NCBI RefSeq assembly: GCF_000150955.2
Contig: NC_011675.1
Span: 929,650 to 993,649, forward strand
Direction of reading: 5' to 3'
DNA length: 64,000 bases
Origin: Phaeodactylum tricornutum CCAP 1055/1
Lineage: Eukaryota > Bacillariophyta > Bacillariophyceae > Surirellales > Neidiaceae
The translations under genes were made by a program, and so were the position numbers. This document shows, piece by piece, positions 9,549 through 19,900 of the stretch (its first letter is position 1; each line of letters starts with the position of its first letter). The notes beneath the pieces were generated by a model. The model worked only from the letters and a program-made list of their open reading frames with translations. It did not search any database and was not told the DNA's origin.

Positions 9549-11198
9549 ATGTCGTTCGAAGCGTCCCTCTACGAACGATGCGTGTTTCATTCAACACGAC
9601 AGTACCGCACAATACGAAATGAAGTCATTGGCATTCATAAGCTTGCTGCAACTCTAGCTACAAGGGGAGTCCTCAAATCCACTGAAGAGCAGCTAGATAC
9701 ATCCCGCACACTGCACCAAATTGAGCAACGGGCGCGTCAGTGGGAAGCTACCGGCTCTTTTCGTATTCGCTCTCCGACCAATGCCGAATATGATGTGCTA
9801 CTTCCACTCAACAGCGTTCGGCCTGCTTTAAATGTACGCGTGGTCAATAGCTTTCTGAATGAAAAGAATGGTATGGTGTACACTATATGGGTATATGACA
9901 TCGATGACGCGCGGGAATGGTACGCTCCCGTACGTTTCCATCAGGACTTTGTCGACCTGCGTGCTGCCTTGACACCTCTGTACGACGCTGTCGCAAAGAT
10001 ACCGTTCCCCAGAATCGGTCGTTTTAGATTCGGTAGTCCTATCCGCCAGCAAGAATCGGACATTGATTCCTCGGCAAGAGCCTGGCAACTTGAGTCCTTC
10101 TTACGAAACGTTGTCTGCATGATCTATCGTGAACGATTACACCCAGCTGCCGCCGAGCTCGCCATGCACGTCCAATCCTTTCTTGGGTGTGGTGAAGCCC
10201 GACTTCTAGAACCACGATTACGCGAGTTGCCTGAATGGAGCGATTCAGGTACAGAGGCATCCGTAGATATTTTTATCCGTGGCAAATTGCAACGAAGCTT
10301 ACAAAAGCACACGCATCGTATTTTTATGTTGGACGCAATGAAGCAAATGATTGATCCGTTTGTCGAGGGAGTGAGAAGCCGGCAACCAGACTTAGGCGAA
10401 ATGGAAGTGTTGCAAGTACAAGGACACATTGCGCTAAAGCAAAAGGCGCTGCAAGACTTGGAGCATGTCGAGGCTTTCTTAGATTTTTTACAAGGCATTT
10501 TGCTCGAGTCTTGTATGGAAGAGTATTGTTCCATCGCTTCCCGCGAAGAGTACGAATTGGTGTATAGAGAACTAAAGCATGACGAATCACAGTGGACTAG
10601 ACTGGTGCACGAAGCCATTCGGGCGCAAATTGAGATCGAAGTGTATGTTCCTCTGCGAAGTGTTGTTTCTCGCTGGCTTGTTTACGGTTGGAAACATGAA
10701 GATATGGAAGTTCACTTCAAGATGAACGAATTGCGCGTCCGACCCCAGTCTTTCTTTTGCATTCCTCAAGATAAACAATTGGATTCAGCCTCTTTGCAGC
10801 TGGTCATCGATATTCTAAAAGTGGGTGTTGGACGAAGGACGCTACCTTGCACTAAGCTACGCGCCATCCTCAAAGCCGCTAGAGCTATTTCAAGTTTGTT
10901 GGCCAATCAAGGCAATTACGGAGATAGAGATGGCAAGGAAGGCTCCGCCAACAGCGGTACTCAATATTTGGGGGCTGACGATTTTCTTCCTATCTTTATT
11001 TACTGCGTCGTTCAGGCGGACATGGAAAGACCCTGTGCATTGTGCGTCCTCCTGCGAACATTATGTGATCGAATGAATCGTATCGGAGAGGTTGGCTACT
11101 ATTTGGCATCATTTGAAGCAGCCATTACTCATATTCAAGAGCTAGATCTATCACAAAATCTCAAAGAAATGCAATCATTTCTTCCTGTACCTCTATAG
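9549..11198 (+). CDS. PX and VPS9 domain protein (Rab5-type exchange factor)
   Basis: Predicted 549 residues, intronless. Residues about 90-212 form a PX domain: RVVNSFLNEKNGMVYTIWVY, then YAPVRFHQDFVDLR, then KIPFPR, and the final helix QLESFLRNVVCMIYRERL. PX domains bind phosphoinositides, usually PI3P on endosomes. The middle (about 215-400) is helical with no known domain. Residues about 410-535 form a VPS9 domain, with GADDFLPIFIYCVVQA near 475 and GEVGYYLASFEAAITHI near 515. The D and the Y-x-x-T/S-F-E-x-A motif are the hallmark of Rab5/Vps21 GDP-GTP exchange. The likely role is activating a Rab5-like GTPase on PI3P-bearing endosomes. The frame is open upstream from a TTG at 9519, but the first ATG is 9549. 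It ends 29 bp from the convergent CMS1 stop. Confidence 0.85.
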   Translation: MSFEASLYERCVFHSTRQYRTIRNEVIGIHKLAATLATRGVLKSTEEQLDTSRTLHQIEQRARQWEATGSFRIRSPTNAEYDVLLPLNSVRPALNVRVVNSFLNEKNGMVYTIWVYDIDDAREWYAPVRFHQDFVDLRAALTPLYDAVAKIPFPRIGRFRFGSPIRQQESDIDSSARAWQLESFLRNVVCMIYRERLHPAAAELAMHVQSFLGCGEARLLEPRLRELPEWSDSGTEASVDIFIRGKLQRSLQKHTHRIFMLDAMKQMIDPFVEGVRSRQPDLGEMEVLQVQGHIALKQKALQDLEHVEAFLDFLQGILLESCMEEYCSIASREEYELVYRELKHDESQWTRLVHEAIRAQIEIEVYVPLRSVVSRWLVYGWKHEDMEVHFKMNELRVRPQSFFCIPQDKQLDSASLQLVIDILKVGVGRRTLPCTKLRAILKAARAISSLLANQGNYGDRDGKEGSANSGTQYLGADDFLPIFIYCVVQADMERPCALCVLLRTLCDRMNRIGEVGYYLASFEAAITHIQELDLSQNLKEMQSFLPVPL

Positions 11199-11227
11199 TA
11201 AAGCTATCCTCACATGAAGACCGAATT

Positions 11228-12034
11228 CTAGAAAAAAGCCAGACGCATATCTTTCCGTTTTTGCAAACTTGGCAGTACAAACTCCTGCAATAGTGTGGCA
11301 AAGTCGGGAGCGGTGTCGGGAAGCGTGCAAACGGTAAAATCTTTGTTCGTCATGTGGCAGTCAACGACTATCAATTGAGTGTACTCAAAGCTTAACCCCT
11401 TACTACCCTGCTCACATAGTACGTGCAGTCGGTGTGGTGTTCCCACCGCCACCCCAAAAGGCGCCGACGATAATTGCTCAAGCTGACTCTTCATGTCGCC
11501 ATTTTTTGGAAATAACTTAGCCGCCCGAGCTTTAAGGGGAGAGACTTCTTTGAGCACCGACACGGCTCGACGAGCCGAAACGCAGATGACTACAATGGAT
11601 GGCGACCGGACTGTCTTCCACTTTTTGAGCTTTTTCATGGAAACAGAGTCCTTTATGCGATCCACAAGGCTCGACTTGTCCGACTTGGACAAATACTGGG
11701 ACACATTCTCCATATCGGCTGTATTGCCGGCGTCGTTTTTGGAACGGAGGGCATGGTGGCGTAGAAGAGTCTCGAGGAATTGCGACTGGTTTTCAATGCT
11801 TTGCTCATTTAGATACTTCCCAGCTTCTATCAGCACCTTTCCTGGTGGCTTTTTGTCTGAGCTCTTGGTCGTTTCAAGTGTTCGGTCGGCATCGGAAAGT
11901 TTGCGTTTTCTTCCTGAAGCAGCATCAGGTTGTTCCAAGATTTCTTGCAGTTCGTCGTCTTCGTCGTCGTCGGATAGCGGACTACCCACCACATTTTCAA
12001 TCAGAAAGTCGTCGTCTATGTCGTCTCCTCCCAT
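11228..12034 (-). CDS. CMS1: Cms1-like ribosomal small-subunit biogenesis protein
   Basis: Predicted 268 residues. The N-terminus is acidic (DDDEDDELQEILEQ) followed by a basic RKRK patch. The C-terminal half has SPSIVVICVSARRAVSVLKE, then PFGVAVGTPHRLHVLCE, then LIVVDC, and a final KDMRLAFF. These are the remnants of a DEAD-box helicase fold (motifs Ia to II) without catalytic residues, which is how the Cms1/CMSS1 family looks. Cms1 is a nucleolar protein found with early U3/90S pre-ribosomes. The reading frame continues upstream to 12109, but MGGDDIDDDF is the best start and leaves an ordinary leader. It shares a 484-bp divergent promoter with EMC6. Family assignment is from overall motif order. 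Confidence 0.8.
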   Translation of the reverse strand: MGGDDIDDDFLIENVVGSPLSDDDEDDELQEILEQPDAASGRKRKLSDADRTLETTKSSDKKPPGKVLIEAGKYLNEQSIENQSQFLETLLRHHALRSKNDAGNTADMENVSQYLSKSDKSSLVDRIKDSVSMKKLKKWKTVRSPSIVVICVSARRAVSVLKEVSPLKARAAKLFPKNGDMKSQLEQLSSAPFGVAVGTPHRLHVLCEQGSKGLSFEYTQLIVVDCHMTNKDFTVCTLPDTAPDFATLLQEFVLPSLQKRKDMRLAFF

Positions 12035-12518
12035 TTTATCTCTTACAAAAGAGAAGCTGGCACTGATTGCGAATGTCACAAAGTAATTTCTCGCAGCATT
12101 CACTGTCAACAGAAAGGAACAAGCTCACTGTCAGGAACAAAACATTTGAGGGTTTCGAATTTTCGTTGGTTCCGAGTGCGGTTGCCTGGCGTGTTTGCAC
12201 GGTTTGTTTATGACTGTTGAAGTCTGGAAGTCTGCCGCCTTTCACAGTCATTGTATCCCCTATCAGGAAAGCGGGTAGAGGCCAGACCACTTGCTCTTCT
12301 CACTAGCTAGAGTAGACACGTTCTCGTTGGTGTGTGAAGGCGATATGGAAATTACTCCACTACATGTTCAATATTGAAAGAAACATACTTACACCGTCTT
12401 TTTCTTAGCCTTGACGAACGGCCATTCACCTAGACATTACTCGTAGAAGCGTCCGTGTTGACCACTGCCAGAAAGCCTCTCTCATAAAGAACATTTTTGG
12501 CTTAAGTTTCTTTCCATC
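12035..12518. promoter_or_regulatory. Divergent promoter between CMS1 and EMC6
   Basis: 484 bp separates the two start codons. It contains three copies of TCACWGTCA: 12100-12108, 12125-12133 and 12242-12250. The first two are TCACTGTCA, the third TCACAGTCA. No other gene is seen. TATA-like boxes are not obvious. Confidence 0.5.
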
Positions 12519-13002
12519 ATGATTGCGGATCCCATGGCCGATCTAACCGGCGGGTCAGCAGCGCAACCCGATGCCAACCATAACGGCAATTCCAAGGAAG
12601 TCCTCGATCCTATTGCGATGCAATCAAACATGATGAGAATTGAACGAATTCGCTCGGTTATGGGGATTGCGGCAGGATGTGTGGCCGGCATTGGTGGACT
12701 GACGTCGTGGGAAGGACTCAGTACGTGTTCTCCGAGCAAATTATCCCTTGCGCAACCATGGTCGAGAATGTTTTTCTACTCCAGTTTGCTAACGGGTGCT
12801 TGCACTGTTTTTGTTTGCAGTTTGCTTCTTGATTTTGCATGTTTTCGTATGTGTGGCAGTTTGGGCTTGGAAGATGAAGTTCCAACTGCAATTGTACACC
12901 AAGCTCTCGTGGTTTGGCTACTTGACTACGTCGATCCAACCGACGGCCTTGTCGTTTACTCTGTTCTGGACGCTCTTTTACGGTCTCGTGTATTTGTATT
13001 AA
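12519..13002 (+). CDS. EMC6: ER membrane complex subunit 6
   Basis: Two exons, 12519-12720 and 12821-13002, with a 100-bp GT-AG intron in phase 1, giving 127 residues. The joined protein reads RIRSVMGIAAGCVAGIGGLT, then W-E-G, then ICFLILHVFVCVAVWAWKMK and a final TALSFTLFWTLFYGLVYLY. The family (EMC6/TMEM93, Rab5-interacting protein family) is about 110 residues with three membrane helices, the first with small glycine-rich residues; all fit. EMC6 is a core membrane subunit of the complex that inserts tail-anchored and multi-pass proteins into the ER. The unspliced frame gives a nonsense tail, which supports the intron. A tandem duplication covers the end of the gene. Confidence 0.9.
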
Positions 13003-13083
13003 AGCTATACCTCTTTTACGGTTCGTGTATTAGTATTAAAGCTCTACCTCTTTAAGGTCTCGTGTATTTGTATTAAAGACATG
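12973..13083 (+). repeat. Tandem repeat of about 37 bp covering the EMC6 stop codon
   Basis: Three units: 12973-13010, 13011-13047 and 13048-13083. Each carries cgtgtatt(t/a)gtattaaag. The first unit contains the real EMC6 C-terminus (G-L-V-Y-L-Y-stop); the other two repeat it in the 3' UTR with small changes. Confidence 0.85.
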
Positions 13084-13214
13084 CGTCTAGATTGCTATTG
13101 TTGTGATCCACAAAAGGGCTTGGTTTTATTTTGTACACGTACGATCACATGGCCGGCTCCCCTAAGCCACAATCGACTATACCCTAGGCATGGAGGTGAT
13201 TCGGTTGTCTTTCT

Positions 13215-13921
13215 TTATTTAGGAGCCCCGAATGCTTCCGGCATGCGTTCTACGGTATACCGGTATCCCGACACGTACATGCAGGGGACACCGGGAATTT
13301 TGCGAATGCGCCCGCGGAGTTCCTTATCACACGTTGCGACGAGAAAGCACCGCCAGGAGGAGACCATTTGGACTAAACAATCGTCCGCGTAGTTTCCGCG
13401 ACAACCACAGGTGATCCGTTGGAACCGCGGGTCTTTGGCGAGCCGCAAGGCGATCTTGTACTTGCCGCCCAGCTTTTCCAATTCCGCCATGACGCAATCG
13501 GTAATACAGGGAATGGCCTTGGCCAACAAACAATCCATCATGGAGCGGACCATGTCGAGTTTTTTTCTGCAGATATTGTAGAGAAACCGTGATTGATACA
13601 ATTGGAACAGTGTTACCGTGTCAGCGAGTTGACGCGTCCGTTAACGACATGTTGTCCAATTGATCGTCTGTTCGGCACGTACCGTATGGAGAAATTAATA
13701 AAATTGGTATCGACGAGTACGTGATAGGGCGGTCCGAGTTGGGTATTGTATTGAAAGAAGAGGGCACTGACGGCTTGTTCCACGTGCCGCGGGGCTTCCC
13801 GGGCTTTCTTTTGCGCGGCCTGAGCCTGAGCCTGGACGGCATTCTCCCGCACCCTGGTGTCTTTTGGACTGAGGAGTTTTTTGGTGACGGCAAATTTGCG
13901 CGTCTGCTTGGCGCGGCCCAT
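13215..13921 (-). CDS. FCF1: FCF1/UTP24 PIN-domain endonuclease for pre-rRNA
   Basis: Two exons, 13921-13683 and 13566-13215, with a 116-bp intron (GTACGT donor, CTGCAG acceptor, phase 2). Together they give 196 residues, the usual length. The N-terminus [20 protein letters not shown] matches the family. The joined junction reads [19 protein letters not shown]. Acidic PIN residues are present: [22 protein letters not shown] and ATCDKEL, and the end is [15 protein letters not shown]1/Utp24 is the nuclease that cuts pre-rRNA at the A1 and A2 sites in the small-subunit processome. Without splicing the frame stops after NFSIRYVPN. Identification is strong from near full-length motif agreement. 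Confidence 0.95.
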
Positions 13922-14775
13922 CTTCCACAAACCTCCGTAGAAGAGACCAAAAATGGCGCAGCGAACGGACACGCGGGTGGTTGTGTTTTTGTTTTGGTGG
14001 TTGCGCGGTAGGCCCGTGAGTCCGCTGTGACCAAAAGTGATACTGTCGAACAACTACAGTAAGAATGTATGACGGGTAGTAAGTATTCTCTGTCCGTCAA
14101 TCAATCGAGTCTGTTTTTCCTCCAACGGTAGACAGTTGTGGGAAGATTGGGTTCTATTGCCATCACCACTACTACTACTACACGACTACGACTGCTACCA
14201 TCTCGTGGTTGGGTTTGTGTATGGCGAGGGTCGGTTATTTGGTTGGACGGCGTACAGACCAGTGCTGGAGTAGCTGCCAACTAGAGTAGAAAAAGCCGTA
14301 GTCCGCGAGATCCAAGGTCGGAACACTCCGGTCGGTACCAAGGTCAGACCCCAAAAGTCATTCGCGGGTCGAAATATACGGGTTCCGCTGCTCGTGGTCG
14401 GACTCTTTTGGCTCGTTGGGGCACTTTGGTTCCTTGTGAAAACGTGTTCCGAACGGACGAACCGAATCCCCTTGGGAGGTTTTCGAATTTCCCCCCCACG
14501 TCGCAGGAGGAAAACTACGGTAGCTCTTGCTCTACTCTACTAGTAGAGCCAACTAGTGGCTCTACTCTACTAGCTACTGTAACTAGCAAACGTGTGCCCG
14601 TGCCAAGGATACGGTCGATGTACCAAAGAGGCGGGGCATCTATCTACACACCAACACAACGGTCCGTTCCGATTCGATTCGCAGTCAATTCACCTTGCTT
14701 GTGCAATTAATTGCTCTTCTTTCTCCACAGGTGAGACTAAACAAACGTATTTCCATATCTAAAAAGGTGATAGAC
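13922..14775. other. Divergent spacer between FCF1 and the NPF/PH-like gene
   Basis: 854 bp with no gene recognised. It holds a CTA-rich run near 14165-14200, the inverted and direct repeats at 14529-14573, and a CAG-GTGAGA site at 14728-14736 that could be a leader intron donor, though no suitable acceptor is seen before the ATG. Confidence 0.5.
14529..14573. repeat. Paired 15-bp direct repeats with a palindrome
   Basis: gctctactctactag occurs at 14529-14543 and 14559-14573. Between them ctctactagtagag (14535-14548) is a perfect 14-bp palindrome, and agtagagcc (14542-14550) can pair with ggctctact (14558-14566) over a 7-base loop. Confidence 0.75.
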
Positions 14776-16836
14776 ATGGAAGGCAACAATCCGTTTGGTG
14801 CTCCCACCGCCGCCGCCGCTGTACCGGCAGGATCCACCACGTACCAAGACACGGCGGTAGAAAGTGGGGGAGGCAATCCGTTTGCGTCTCCGTCGTCACC
14901 GGATCCGTACGGTACAAACCCTTACGTAACTGCCACCACCGCACCCGACCCATCGTCGGCGTACGGTGCTCCGTCGGCCCCCAACGCCTACTACGGAGCC
15001 CCACAGCCACCACCACCACCACAACAATGGAACACGGGGTACGCAGCCTCCCACGCGAATCCGTATTCGACGACGGCGCCGACGAATCCACCTCCGCAAT
15101 CGTACGGCAACGCGTTGGTCCCCGCCCCGCAGTCTGCTAATCCGTACGCCGCAGCAGTCGTGACTCCGCAGTCACAATCACAACCTTCGCAGTATGCCTC
15201 ACAAGCCATGGTGCCGAGTACGCAAGCACCGGTGAATCCGTGGAGTGTGGGGGACTACCACGGAACTGCGACGACTCCAGCCGCAGGGTTTGATCCGTTT
15301 GCCCCTCCCGCTCCGACGCAACCCCAGCCCGGGTATGCTTCCGCCGGATCACCTCCGAATCCCTACGCCAACCAGGATGTCTTTGGTGATTCGACGACAC
15401 CGGCCCAGTCCGCTCCACTGGACGACGAAAACCCATTTGGTCCCTTTGACGCTCCGGCTCCCACTCCGGCTCCCGTCACGACTCTCGATCACTACCAATC
15501 GAGAGCGTTGGAACGTCGGGAGGATCACGGTCCACCGCCACCGCAGGAAAACCAGACACCACGGGACTATTCCGACGCCATTGTTCCACACAATCCCAGT
15601 GGCGAAGACAATCCCTACCCCGTGGGATCGTCCGAACGCAACCGCTACAGTCAAGAACTCGCTCGACAAGCGCCACCCGGAGCCTCCCCACTACCCAAGG
15701 CCGAACTCGTGCGCAAGAAAGGATTCGTGCTCTCGCGGATCTCGTTCCGGACAATTGTCATGAAGAAATGGAAACAGAGCTTTTGGGTACAGTATGGACC
15801 CCACACCATGCTGTGGTTCCGGACACAGGCCGATTTCGACGATTGGCTCAACAATCCCTACCACAATCAGCAACAACGCAATTTCATGATCAAACTCGCC
15901 GTTAATTTCGTGCACGATCTCTACAAACCCAACGTTCGCGGATACCAAGTCACACAGTGTCGCACCAAGGGATACGGCAACAAACTCGTACGCCAGTTCA
16001 AACTGGAACGGTGGATGGATTACGGACCCACTATTGCCGCAGCCTTTGGTTCTTATGATCCCAAAGAAGTCGACGCTTTGCGCGAAGCCCTCGTGGAGTG
16101 TATGCGGAACACACCCTTGAGTGGCGGTATTCGAGCCACGGGTGCCGTCCGACAAGATTACGCCGAACCACACGACGACAACGGCTATGACCGCCACCAC
16201 CAGGACAACAATGGCCACCACGACCATCACCACAACGGTGATCGCGGCGATTACGAAGGTCATTCCGGGGGAAATCGTGGACCGCCTGTGGACTACCACA
16301 ATCCCAACAATCGAAACGACAACCACCAGACGGAGCCAGAGTCCGTGGCATACGAGGAAGATTTGTTGGACGTCGATAACTGGGATGACGTGGGCACAGC
16401 GGGTGGACAAAGCAGTTACGGGCCGGATTCCAGTACCACACCATCCCAAGTGGGATACCCCAGTTACGGTCAGTCCCAAACGGTACCGTACGGACAGCCT
16501 CCACAGTTGCAGCAACCGTTCGGACAGCAACAGCCTCAACAACCGTACGGACAGCAACAGCCCCAGCAACCGCAACCGTACGGACAGCAACAACCCCAGC
16601 AACCGCAACCGTACGGACAGCAACAACCCCCGCAACCGCAACCGTACGGACAGCCACCGCAGTCGTACGGGAGTTACCCACAGCAGCATCAGGCGAACGC
16701 CACCCCCAACTACCAAAGACCGACGCCAAACGCCCCCGCAGCGTATCCCGGCGCCCCGGCTTATGGCAATGCCCCTGCGAATCCCTGGGATACGCCCCAA
16801 CCGCAGCCCACCTATGCTGCCCAGAATCCGTTTTAA
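14776..16836 (+). CDS. NPF-motif protein with PH-like domain and Q/P repeats (possible endocytic adaptor)
   Basis: 686 residues, intronless. The N-terminal 300 residues are disordered and rich in N, P, Y and A, with N-P-F motifs at the start (EGNNPFGAP), near 35 (GGNPFASP) and near 220 (ENPFGPFD); another N-P-F ends the protein (AQNPF). N-P-F is the ligand of EH domains in endocytic proteins. Residues about 308-445 look like a PH-type fold: ELVRKKGFVLSRISFRTIVM, KKWKQSFWVQYG, MLWFRTQADFDDWL, then QFKLERWMDYGPTIAAAFGS and EVDALREALVECM. A histidine/aspartate-rich linker follows (about 470-515), then P-Y-G-Q-Q-Q-P-Q-Q-P-Q repeats. I know no named family with this layout; a membrane-traffic role is inference. 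The frame extends upstream to a TTG at 14695, but ATG 14776 is the first methionine. Confidence 0.75.
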   Translation: MEGNNPFGAPTAAAAVPAGSTTYQDTAVESGGGNPFASPSSPDPYGTNPYVTATTAPDPSSAYGAPSAPNAYYGAPQPPPPPQQWNTGYAASHANPYSTTAPTNPPPQSYGNALVPAPQSANPYAAAVVTPQSQSQPSQYASQAMVPSTQAPVNPWSVGDYHGTATTPAAGFDPFAPPAPTQPQPGYASAGSPPNPYANQDVFGDSTTPAQSAPLDDENPFGPFDAPAPTPAPVTTLDHYQSRALERREDHGPPPPQENQTPRDYSDAIVPHNPSGEDNPYPVGSSERNRYSQELARQAPPGASPLPKAELVRKKGFVLSRISFRTIVMKKWKQSFWVQYGPHTMLWFRTQADFDDWLNNPYHNQQQRNFMIKLAVNFVHDLYKPNVRGYQVTQCRTKGYGNKLVRQFKLERWMDYGPTIAAAFGSYDPKEVDALREALVECMRNTPLSGGIRATGAVRQDYAEPHDDNGYDRHHQDNNGHHDHHHNGDRGDYEGHSGGNRGPPVDYHNPNNRNDNHQTEPESVAYEEDLLDVDNWDDVGTAGGQSSYGPDSSTTPSQVGYPSYGQSQTVPYGQPPQLQQPFGQQQPQQPYGQQQPQQPQPYGQQQPQQPQPYGQQQPPQPQPYGQPPQSYGSYPQQHQANATPNYQRPTPNAPAAYPGAPAYGNAPANPWDTPQPQPTYAAQNPF
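16504..16680 (+). repeat. Coding minisatellite, 33-bp units
   Basis: Units begin ccgtacggacagcaacag and encode PYGQQQPQQPQ. One unit of 27 bp is followed by three of 33 bp and a degenerate last one. Frame is preserved throughout. Confidence 0.85.
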
Positions 16837-16928
16837 ACACAAACTTGTTTTATGTTGGCCTCATTCTGTGTTAGGATATATATCCCCCCAAACCTTAATA
16901 CTAGTAGTGCTTTGTTTACGTCACTATG

Positions 16929-19900
16929 TTACGCCAAGTCTTCCAATCGACACGGTGCCCGAACGGCCTGTGTAAAACCCTTGATGTACCGGAGGCGGAC
17001 AATTTGGGTCAACGGAACACCACTGCCCGTATGAGACGTTTGATGTTTGTGGGAACGCTCGACTCCCACGCGGGCCGCCGTACGGGCTGACCGCTGCTGC
17101 TTGACTTTGCGAGCCTGTAGTCCCAAAAAATTGTGGGCCGTAGCTTTGGTTGGTGATGGTGTTTTGCGGCGCTTGGCGAGTGGTGCGTCGGAACTACTAG
17201 CCGCTTCCCGTTTGTCGGGAGAGGAAGTGTTCATCGCGGACAATTCAGGCGCTGCTTCCATCGGGGCGGCCACCACGGAGGGCGCCGGCAGCTTGGACCG
17301 AACTTTCGTGGAGATCGCCTTGGACTGCGCTTGGGCTCCGAGATGGCGCATATTTTCGTGAAGCACACTTTGTGCCAGCAACTCTTTCATCTATAAGTAG
17401 TCAAGACAGCGAGGGCGAGCAAAAGGATGAGTGAGTGAACCAATACACGAGACACCGCCGCAAACGGTTCCGGCACCCACGACACAACGTACCGCTATGG
17501 GAATCTCAATTCGTTTTTGACTCTTGGCTCGCGTCAGGTCCATAAAGTGTGCGAGGCGATCGATTGGTGGCTCGAGACGGAGAACGCTGCCAGTGATCCC
17601 TTTGAACTCGCCCGGTGCGGCTTCCTCCTGCTCCGCGACATAACTAAGGCCCAAACATCGCAAAGACATAACGTGTCTGTGAAAGGAACCAAGTTCTGCC
17701 TTATTCAGAATTTGCAGAGACGTAGCGGCCCGATCTAGGGCCCCACTGCTACCTTCCCCTGCGGAAAGTACCCATAAGCTGTACGGGATGGTTTCCGTCG
17801 CCAATAAGCTCGTTGACCGACTTCGTGTCTGCATTGAAAGCCCTTCAGCAAACTTTTGCGCCAGAGACTGATTCGCTTCAAACTGGTAGCGACTGTCCAT
17901 AAGCTCCCGTGTTGAAAAGGATAAGTCCGGGCGCTGTTCGACGCGACACAGTAAATGAATCGCACCGGCGGTGGACGGAACCTGCCGCGGACACAGATCC
18001 GAACTCGACAACCATTCGTGAGCTGCTGCACAGCGGTCCAAGGTTGGGTCGATGTACGAAACGCGGAGTACATTGAGAAACAAAACATCCAGGATACGAA
18101 GATTGTCCCCAAAATTCTATAGCCACCCACGAAATGGTGTCAGTAACGACAAATGTACAATGTGAATTCTATCACCAATCTACAGTCTACATACCTGCAC
18201 AGCCTCGAAAATGCGCGTTGAGCTCGGGCGCTTGTCTTGCATGACACGCTTGCTATCAAGAAAGGTTCGATCCTTTCTCTTCCGAAATACGCTCGTGATT
18301 GTACCAGCCATATCGTTTCGTTCATCCTTGAGGCCATCCCCCGACATGGCACCGCGCAAGCTGTCGGACAAATCGATAACGGACGGGGCTTCTTCCGCGT
18401 GGGTGGCCAGCTCCTTGGACCGCGAGGACGCAAATTGCAAGGTGTGCAAACAGGAGCGAATGTCACCGGATGCGACCGATACTAATTGATTTAGCAACGA
18501 GCTGCCACCTCCCGCTGTTAGGTTTTCCGCCGTCAGCACGGATCGGAGGCGAGCAACCAAGCGAGCTGGCGACGGCGGATTGACGTGAAAGGCTTTTGCG
18601 TAAGGCAGTAAAGCCCGCAGCGTCGGCGCATATTTGTTGTTGCATATCAAAATTAAGGGGCGCCGCAAATATTGTGCTTTGGAAGCCTGTGACTTGGCTG
18701 GAATATCGGCTCGAATTATGTTCACAATGGCCTGTATGGAACCTTTGGCATCCGCACCATCAATCTCGTCCAGAATGACACAGTTGGGCTTTGGTAGGGA
18801 ATCGTCTTTGCACTCGTGGTTGTGTACACTTCTTCGCATCTTTGCAGTGTGGAGAGTTGTAGATTCCATGGCTCGAACGATTCGTTCCGTTAAAGCAGAA
18901 GCCGAACGTTCGTCCGATCCGTTGACTTCCAATGGACGATAACCAGCATGCCGGGCGACAATGTGCGCCAGAGTAGTCTTGCCGACACCTGGCGGTCCCG
19001 ATAACAAAATGACTCTACACGACTCTTCCGGGCGGCGATCTTGCCGACTGCTATCCCTACTCTTGCCACTGCCATGTTCGTTTTTGCGATCCGAATGAAA
19101 ATCCGATGGTTTGGCGGAGTACCCAAAATCGGGCCGCGGTGGGGGATCTCGCCGAAAGACGTACGGATCCCAGGCGCGCAGAGCTCGCACTACTTCGCGA
19201 TTGGTACGTTCGTCGGAAAGAAGATGCGCAAAGGACGTGGGGGCATGCTTATCTACCCACAAACGATGGTCCTCCGTCCCCAAATGACGGTGACTATCTC
19301 CGTGGACTGGGTCGTCATGATCAGTGTTACAGTGCTGCTGTTTGTCGTGTTCTTGCCTACGGCGAATTGCTTGTACCCGCTCCATGAGTTCCGCAACAGA
19401 AATTCCCAAAGAGTTGTGGGTATCGTTTTTGTGTCCGATACCTTCACCACCATCTAGCTTGCCGTCACTAGCGGGAACCTTCACGTTGAGATGCACACGG
19501 GTCCCGTCACCCAGCGTCATGGGTATTTGCTGGTGCCGTCCCACCTGTGGTCGTGTGGGCATGGAGTGCGATCGGTAGCAAGGTCGTTTCCGACCCATTT
19601 GGGATCGGGCTGATTTGGTGCCAAACTCCAACAATTGTGCATCCGGTGCCGACGGCAATCTATTGCTCACTTGTCTGGATATTCCCACGGATAGCGTGAT
19701 TTCCGGATTGTCGTCGTCGTCGTATGCTCCGAACAAGTCTCGATTCCGTCTCCTTCCCGGTTCCGACTTTTTCCATTCCTTGGCTTGCATGGTATTGCCG
19801 CTCGGCGAATTGGCTTGGCGAGGAGCCCTCCAATCCATATTGTAGTTGTACCTGAAAAAGTACGTTTGGCATTATCGCTCGTGAGTTTTGGAATCATCGT

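Noticed and set aside
15691-16842. Minus-strand open frame of 383 codons opposite the NPF gene
   Set aside because: Leucine/arginine/valine-rich shadow of the Q/P-rich plus-strand frame; the codon pattern and domains favour the plus strand.
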